Source: Methanosarcinales archaeon
GTDB lineage: Archaea; Halobacteriota; Methanosarcinia; Methanosarcinales; Methanogasteraceae
Reading direction: 5' to 3'
DNA: 9,283 nt
Assembly (NCBI GenBank): GCA_030666765.1
Contig: DAOUXE010000023.1
Span: forward strand, 1-9,283
Shown in pieces: positions 5,456-9,283 of the stretch (position 1 is its first letter; every line of letters begins with the position of its first letter). Under the pieces are notes generated by a model, which worked only from the letters and a program-made list of their open reading frames with translations, searched no databases and was not told the DNA's origin. The translations under genes and the position numbers were made by a program.

Positions 5456-7188
5456 AAGGAACTATATACCGGATAGCAGGACCGGTCGTGACCGTCATCG
5501 ATGTACCCACAAAGATGTATGATGTGGTCAAGGTCGGCAACGAAGGGCTTATGGGTGAGGTGATAGGTATCGAGGGCGACAAATCGACCATTCAGGTGTA
5601 TGAGGATACATCAGGCATCGCGCCGGGTGAGCCTGTCGAGAACACGGGTATGCCGTTATCTGTCGAACTTGGACCAGGACTCCTCGAGAGTATCTACGAT
5701 GGAATCCAGCGCCCGCTTCCCGTGCTAATGGGGCTGATGAAGAGCGATTTCATCGAGCGCGGTGTTACCGCTCCCGGGCTTGACCGCGATAGGGAGTGGG
5801 AATTCACCCCAGTTGTCATAAAAGGCACTGAAGTTAAGGGCGGGGACATCATCGGAACGGTTCCGGAGACCCATATCGAGCACAAGATCATGGTTCCGCC
5901 GACCGTGTCAGGAGTGGTCGATGACATCAAATCGGGATCGTTTAAGGTTACTGATTGTATATGCACGCTTGCAGACGGTACCGAACTAACATTGATGCAG
6001 AAGTGGCCCGTACGTGCGCCAAGACCATCTCGTAAGAAACTGATGCCGAATATTCCTTTGATAACCGGACAGCGGATCCTTGACGGACTATTCCCGCTTG
6101 CAAAGGGCGGGACTGCCGCGATTCCGGGACCTTTCGGATCAGGCAAGACCGTTACCCAGCAGCAACTTGCAAAATGGAGTGATACCGAGATCGTGGTATA
6201 TATCGGGTGCGGCGAGCGCGGGAATGAGATGGCTGATGTCTTAAATGAGTTTCCTGAACTTGCTGATCCGAAAACCGGCAAGCCGCTGATGGAGCGAACA
6301 GTGCTTATTGCAAACACCTCAAACATGCCGGTTGCCGCGAGAGAGGCGTCAGTATATACAGGAATGGCAATCGCTGAGTATTACCGAGATATGGGGTACG
6401 ATGTTTCCTTGATGGCTGATTCTACATCGAGATGGGCAGAGGCGATGCGTGAGATCTCATCGCGACTTGAAGAGATGCCTGGTGAGGAAGGGTATCCGGC
6501 ATACCTCTCTGCCAGACTGTCAGAGTTCTATGAGCGCGCAGGAAGGGTTGACACACTCTCGGGACTGACCGGATCGGTCACTGTAATCGGTGCAGTATCT
6601 CCGCCGGGCGGCGACTTCTCTGAGCCAGTGACACAGAACACGCTCCGTATCGTCAAGGTCTTCTGGGCTCTCGATGCGAAACTCTCGCAGAAGAGGCATT
6701 TTCCATCGATCAACTGGCTCGAGAGTTACAGTCTGTACCTCGATCTTTTATCAGACTGGTACAACGAGCAGGTATCGCCCAAATGGCTGCAACTGCGTGG
6801 TGACGCGATGGAGATCCTCCAGAAGGAGTCGGAACTTCAGGAGATCGTGCAACTCGTCGGTTCGGATGCACTTCCCGAGGATCAGCAACTGACGATGGAG
6901 GTTGCCAGGATGCTTCGAGAAATCTTCCTGCAGCAAAACGCATTCCATCCGGTCGATACGTTCTGTACGATGGAACACCAGTATGGATTAATAAAGGCGA
7001 TCTTAAAGTACTCCGATATGGCGAACAACGCTTTAGAAAGCGGGGTACCGCTTGAGGATATCATCTCTGTGAAATCGAAGGACGATCTATCAAAGGTCAA
7101 GTTCGAGAAAGAGCTTGATGAGGAACTGGATAAGGTTCTCGCAACGATGGATAATGAGTTTGAGACGATGCGGGAGGCAGTGAAATGA
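5446..7188 (+). CDS. atpA: A-type ATP synthase catalytic subunit A
   Basis: Catalytic subunit of the A1 head; makes or hydrolyses ATP at the A/B interfaces. It has 580 residues, full length. Visible parts are the N-terminal beta barrel ([16 protein letters not shown]), the bulge domain inserted before the nucleotide domain, the P-loop GPFGSGKT (228-235, K234), and GERGNEM with E257 and R258 as catalytic-site residues. [18 protein letters not shown], the helical C-terminal domain and a charged tail follow. The start is TTG at 5446: it restores the conserved MEVKG N-terminus, has AGGTG at 5434-5438 seven bases upstream, and overlaps the end of atpF. The first downstream ATG (5515) would delete barrel strands. 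The gene ends in an ATGA overlap with atpB. Confidence 0.97.
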   Translation: MEVKGTIYRIAGPVVTVIDVPTKMYDVVKVGNEGLMGEVIGIEGDKSTIQVYEDTSGIAPGEPVENTGMPLSVELGPGLLESIYDGIQRPLPVLMGLMKSDFIERGVTAPGLDRDREWEFTPVVIKGTEVKGGDIIGTVPETHIEHKIMVPPTVSGVVDDIKSGSFKVTDCICTLADGTELTLMQKWPVRAPRPSRKKLMPNIPLITGQRILDGLFPLAKGGTAAIPGPFGSGKTVTQQQLAKWSDTEIVVYIGCGERGNEMADVLNEFPELADPKTGKPLMERTVLIANTSNMPVAAREASVYTGMAIAEYYRDMGYDVSLMADSTSRWAEAMREISSRLEEMPGEEGYPAYLSARLSEFYERAGRVDTLSGLTGSVTVIGAVSPPGGDFSEPVTQNTLRIVKVFWALDAKLSQKRHFPSINWLESYSLYLDLLSDWYNEQVSPKWLQLRGDAMEILQKESELQEIVQLVGSDALPEDQQLTMEVARMLREIFLQQNAFHPVDTFCTMEHQYGLIKAILKYSDMANNALESGVPLEDIISVKSKDDLSKVKFEKELDEELDKVLATMDNEFETMREAVK

Positions 7189-8561
7189 AGGAATATAAGA
7201 CGATTAATGAGGTCTCAGGACCGCTTATCTTTGTGGAAAAGACCGAACCCGTGGGATATAACGAACTTGTATACATCAAACTGGAAGACGGAACCACGAA
7301 GCGCGGGCAGGTTCTCGACACCTCCAAGGACATCGTCGTAGTCCAGGTCTTCGAGGGCACAGGCGGCTTGAACCGGAGTTGCGGTGTCAGGTTCACAGGC
7401 GAGACGATCAAACTGCCTGTATCAATCGACCTCCTTGGGCGAATCCTTTCAGGATCAGGAGACCCGCTCGATGGCGGTCCGAGGATCGTTCCCGAAGACC
7501 GGATAGACATCAACGGCGCTGCCATGAACCCGTATGCGAGAAAGCCGCCTGAGGATTTCATCCAGACCGGCATCTCCACGATCGATGGGATGAACACGCT
7601 TGTGCGAGGGCAGAAACTACCGATCTTCTCCGGATCAGGACTACCCCACAATGATATCGCTCTTCAGATCGCAAGGCAGGCAAAGGTGCCAGGGAGTGAA
7701 GAGGCATTTGCTGTGGTCTTTGCCGGTATGGGGATCACAAACGAAGAGGCGCAGACATTCATGCAGGATTTCGAGCGGACTGGCGCGCTTGAGCGTGCAG
7801 TGGTCTTCTTAAATCTCGCAGACGACCCTGCTGTCGAGCGGCTGATCACGCCGAGACTTGCGCTTACGGCAGCAGAATATCTTGCTTACGAGCATAATAT
7901 GCACGTACTTGTGGTGCTCACTGACCTTACAAACTACGCAGAAGCCCTCCGGCAGATGGGTGCTGCAAGAGAAGAAGTTCCCGGGCGGCGGGGATATCCC
8001 GGATATATGTATACCGATTTCTCAACCATATATGAGCGGGCAGGAGTCATCAAAGGAAGAAAAGGCTCTGTCACGCAGTTTCCGATCCTTTCGATGCCAG
8101 GAGACGACATCACCCACCCGATACCTGATCTGAGCGGGTACATTACCGAAGGGCAGATCGTTGTCTCACGGGATCTGCACAGGAAGGGGATTTATCCACC
8201 GATCAATGTACTTCCATCGCTTTCACGGTTGATGAACTCCGGGATTGGAGAAGGTAAAACAAGAGAAGACCACAAGGCGGTTTCCGACCAGATGTATGCG
8301 GCTTATGCTGAAGGAAACGATCTCAGGGGTCTTGTCGCAATTGTTGGGAAAGAGGCGTTATCTGAGCGCGATCGGAAGTTCCTTGAGTTCGCTGACATGT
8401 TTGAGGATCAGTTCGTCAGACAGGGGCGGGATGAAGACCGGGACATCGATACCACGCTTGAGATCGGATGGAATCTGCTTGCCGAGCTTCCTGAGGCACA
8501 GTTGACGCGGATTGATAGCGAGACGATCGCGAAATATCATCCGGCACATCGCGCGAAGTAA
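7185..8561 (+). CDS. atpB: A-type ATP synthase regulatory subunit B
   Basis: Non-catalytic subunit of the A3B3 head, alternating with AtpA. It has 458 residues, full length. It starts with the beta barrel ([16 protein letters not shown]). In place of a P-loop it has SGSGLPHN (149-156), lacking the GKT needed for catalysis, which is the mark of B subunits. [34 protein letters not shown] and the segment [19 protein letters not shown] are strongly conserved in the family. The ATG overlaps the atpA stop (ATGA), and GGAGG at 7173-7177 serves as Shine-Dalgarno site. Subunit D, which often follows B, is absent: the operon ends here with a hairpin over the stop codon. Confidence 0.97.
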   Translation: MKEYKTINEVSGPLIFVEKTEPVGYNELVYIKLEDGTTKRGQVLDTSKDIVVVQVFEGTGGLNRSCGVRFTGETIKLPVSIDLLGRILSGSGDPLDGGPRIVPEDRIDINGAAMNPYARKPPEDFIQTGISTIDGMNTLVRGQKLPIFSGSGLPHNDIALQIARQAKVPGSEEAFAVVFAGMGITNEEAQTFMQDFERTGALERAVVFLNLADDPAVERLITPRLALTAAEYLAYEHNMHVLVVLTDLTNYAEALRQMGAAREEVPGRRGYPGYMYTDFSTIYERAGVIKGRKGSVTQFPILSMPGDDITHPIPDLSGYITEGQIVVSRDLHRKGIYPPINVLPSLSRLMNSGIGEGKTREDHKAVSDQMYAAYAEGNDLRGLVAIVGKEALSERDRKFLEFADMFEDQFVRQGRDEDRDIDTTLEIGWNLLAELPEAQLTRIDSETIAKYHPAHRAK

Positions 8562-8592
8562 TTCGCGCGATCGTGTGGAGTGGGGGTTTTTT
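8545..8592 (+). terminator. Hairpin over the atpB stop codon, plus T6
   Basis: ATCGCGCGAA (8548-8557) pairs perfectly with TTCGCGCGAT (8562-8571), closing a GTAA loop (8558-8561) of the stable GNRA type. CAC (8545-8547) pairs with GTG (8573-8575) past a bulged C, for 13 bp in all. The loop contains the atpB stop codon (8559-8561). T6 follows at 8587-8592. It probably marks the operon's 3' end, as terminator or as a barrier to exonucleases. Confidence 0.7.
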
Positions 8593-8670
8593 GGGATATG
8601 AGTTATACTTCGTTGGATGGGTGAATGGGTAATGATATCTTATAATTTATAAATAATCATTATCCTATTA

Positions 8671-8680
8671 TTATATATAA
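8671..8680 (+). promoter_or_regulatory. TATA box for the membrane-protein gene (leaderless)
   Basis: TTATATATAA is centred about 30 nt before the ATG at 8706, the spacing for a leaderless or nearly leaderless transcript. No Shine-Dalgarno sequence precedes the ATG. Another AT-rich match (TTATAAATAA, 8647-8656) is a weaker alternative. Confidence 0.5.
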
Positions 8681-8705
8681 TATTACAATATCAAAAATTG
8701 TTAAG

Positions 8706-9194
8706 ATGGGCGTTAGCATCTTATCTTTAGCTGGGTATATTATTGGACTGTTGTTAATATTGTCGCTGAAGCCATTTACAACAGTTTTAGGAATAATACT
8801 TTTATTTTTATTATGTTGCAATAGCTATTCACAAGTCAAAAATAATCGATTAGTGAATTATTTATATAATATATTAATCTATGTTTTGTTGCTTATGTTA
8901 TTTATGTATATATCTCGAGTGTTCATAGGGTTTAAAATCATAAGTGGGAATTTGAGCTTTTTAGATGTTCTGATAGTTTTATTTGTATTTATTTTAAATT
9001 TAGTGTTGGTTGCAATGATTATATCAGTGCGTTCGAATTGGAAAACACTGTTTTTTAAGTGTGATGAAATCTTATTGTGGAAAACAGCATTGAAAGAAGA
9101 TACTCTTTTTGTGTTATATTTCACTTTTATACATGACTTTCGAATAAACCAAATTTTCCACCATCCTAAATGTCGCAATATTTATACAAGATAA
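8706..9194 (+). CDS. Predicted four-helix membrane protein, unknown function
   Basis: I do not recognise this 162-residue protein. It shows four hydrophobic segments at about 4-21, 24-38, 52-76 and 85-107. Basic residues in the loop at 45-48 and after helix four (R109, K113, K118) place both ends in the cytoplasm by the positive-inside rule. The tail of about 55 residues carries a weaker hydrophobic patch (134-142) and ends HHPKCRNIYTR. A Cys-Cys pair sits at 37-38, with single Cys at 119 and 156. The gene lies alone in AT-rich DNA directly after the atp operon but has its own TATA box and is separated by a terminator, so I do not link it to the ATP synthase. An ordered helix pattern over an open frame this long in such AT-rich DNA supports a real gene. 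Confidence 0.6.
   Translation: MGVSILSLAGYIIGLLLILSLKPFTTVLGIILLFLLCCNSYSQVKNNRLVNYLYNILIYVLLLMLFMYISRVFIGFKIISGNLSFLDVLIVLFVFILNLVLVAMIISVRSNWKTLFFKCDEILLWKTALKEDTLFVLYFTFIHDFRINQIFHHPKCRNIYTR
9177..9187 (+). promoter_or_regulatory. TATA box for the gene starting at 9216
   Basis: AATATTTATAC overlaps the last codons of the membrane-protein gene. Its centre is about 33 nt before the ATG at 9216, again fitting a nearly leaderless transcript starting around 9209. Confidence 0.4.
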
Positions 9195-9197
9195 TAC

Positions 9198-9210
9198 ACA
9201 TATCATATGT
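9198..9210. promoter_or_regulatory. Perfect palindrome ACATATCATATGT at the predicted start site
   Basis: ACATAT (9198-9203) and ATATGT (9205-9210) are exact inverted repeats around a single C. They lie between the TATA box and the ATG at 9216, where a bound repressor would block initiation. AT-rich DNA yields such dyads by chance fairly often. Confidence 0.35.
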
Positions 9211-9215
9211 ATTAA

Positions 9216-9283
9216 ATGTCAGAAGAAGAACGAATATGTGAAATCCTGAACACCATCCAAAATATCAAAGAGTCGAAACTACC
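9216..9283 (+). CDS. 5' end of an unidentified gene, cut by window edge
   Basis: An ATG at 9216 opens a frame that runs to the window end and encodes MSEEERICEILNTIQNIKES and a few more residues, a charged, helix-prone N-terminus. Codon use is more balanced than in the AT-rich block before it. There is no Shine-Dalgarno site, but a TATA box at leaderless distance is present. It does not look like the start of ATP synthase subunit D. Nothing can be said of its function. Confidence 0.45.
   Translation, partial: MSEEERICEILNTIQNIKESKL

Larger units (their letters stand above)
8594..9215. other. AT-rich block with abrupt composition change
   Basis: Base composition drops sharply just after the atp terminator. 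A 60-base line inside it (8881-8940) has 16 G+C, against 34 of 60 in a line within atpA (6481-6540). Codons in the one gene it holds are strongly A/T-ending, and the sequence returns to more balanced use at about 9216. This suggests acquired DNA or a gene under different selection. I see no transposase, integrase, flanking repeat or tRNA to explain it. Confidence 0.7.

Noticed and set aside
5694..6326. Minus-strand open frame of 210 codons opposite atpA
   Set aside because: It is a shadow of a conserved gene with Ser/Pro-rich low-information sequence and no promoter or ribosome site.
8641..8700. Replication origin in the AT-rich stretch
   Set aside because: No origin-recognition-box-like repeats or cdc6/orc gene nearby; the AT-richness is explained by promoter and block composition.
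8879..9178. Minus-strand frame of 99 codons in the AT-rich block
   Set aside because: It is opposite the predicted membrane protein, is Lys/Asn/Ile/Thr-rich without domain pattern, and has no clear promoter; the plus-strand frame has ordered membrane helices.

Overview
The window reads as archaeal, most likely euryarchaeal from the methanogen/ANME side (Methanomicrobia-like, Halobacteriota). The evidence is a group II chaperonin (thermosome), A1-type ATP synthase subunits F, A and B with Methanosarcina-like motifs, an archaeal Lhr-type helicase, TATA-box promoters, and a mix of leaderless and Shine-Dalgarno-led genes. A bacterial-type grpE is also present, as in mesophilic methanogens that acquired the Hsp70 system. 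No finer taxonomic assignment is possible from this window. All genes are on the + strand.

Layout: (1) 2-1408, 3' part of an Lhr-like superfamily 2 helicase cut by the window edge. (2) 1409-1723, a GC-rich non-coding gap with a diverged two-copy 40-bp repeat and a TATA box placed for leaderless transcription. (3) 1724-2692, a radical SAM protein with a SPASM-like cysteine tail and its own terminator hairpin. (4) 2784-4415 and 4402-4965, a thermosome subunit and grpE overlapping by 14 nt, a chaperone operon joining the chaperonin with the Hsp70 nucleotide-exchange factor. (5) 4966-5158, a regulatory gap with a TATA box inside an inverted repeat and a mini-ORF next to the following gene. (6) 5159-8561, atpF-atpA-atpB, all overlapping, closed by a hairpin that contains the atpB stop codon. 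(7) 8594-9215, an abrupt AT-rich block with a predicted four-helix membrane protein. (8) From 9216, the first codons of another gene.

How the genes work together: atpA and atpB form the catalytic/non-catalytic hexamer of the A1 head and atpF is part of its central stalk. Subunits H, I, K, E and C are not upstream and D is not downstream, so the usual single archaeal ATP synthase operon is split here. Thermosome and GrpE both serve protein folding. Helicase, radical SAM protein and membrane protein have no evident link to these.

I see no CRISPR array, tRNA, rRNA, insertion sequence or defence island. The most noteworthy signals are regulatory: a terminator whose T tract is the next gene's TATA box, a dyad around the atp TATA box, a mini-ORF just before atpF, a stop codon in a hairpin loop, the odd 315-bp gap, and the AT-rich insertion where atpD would often be.
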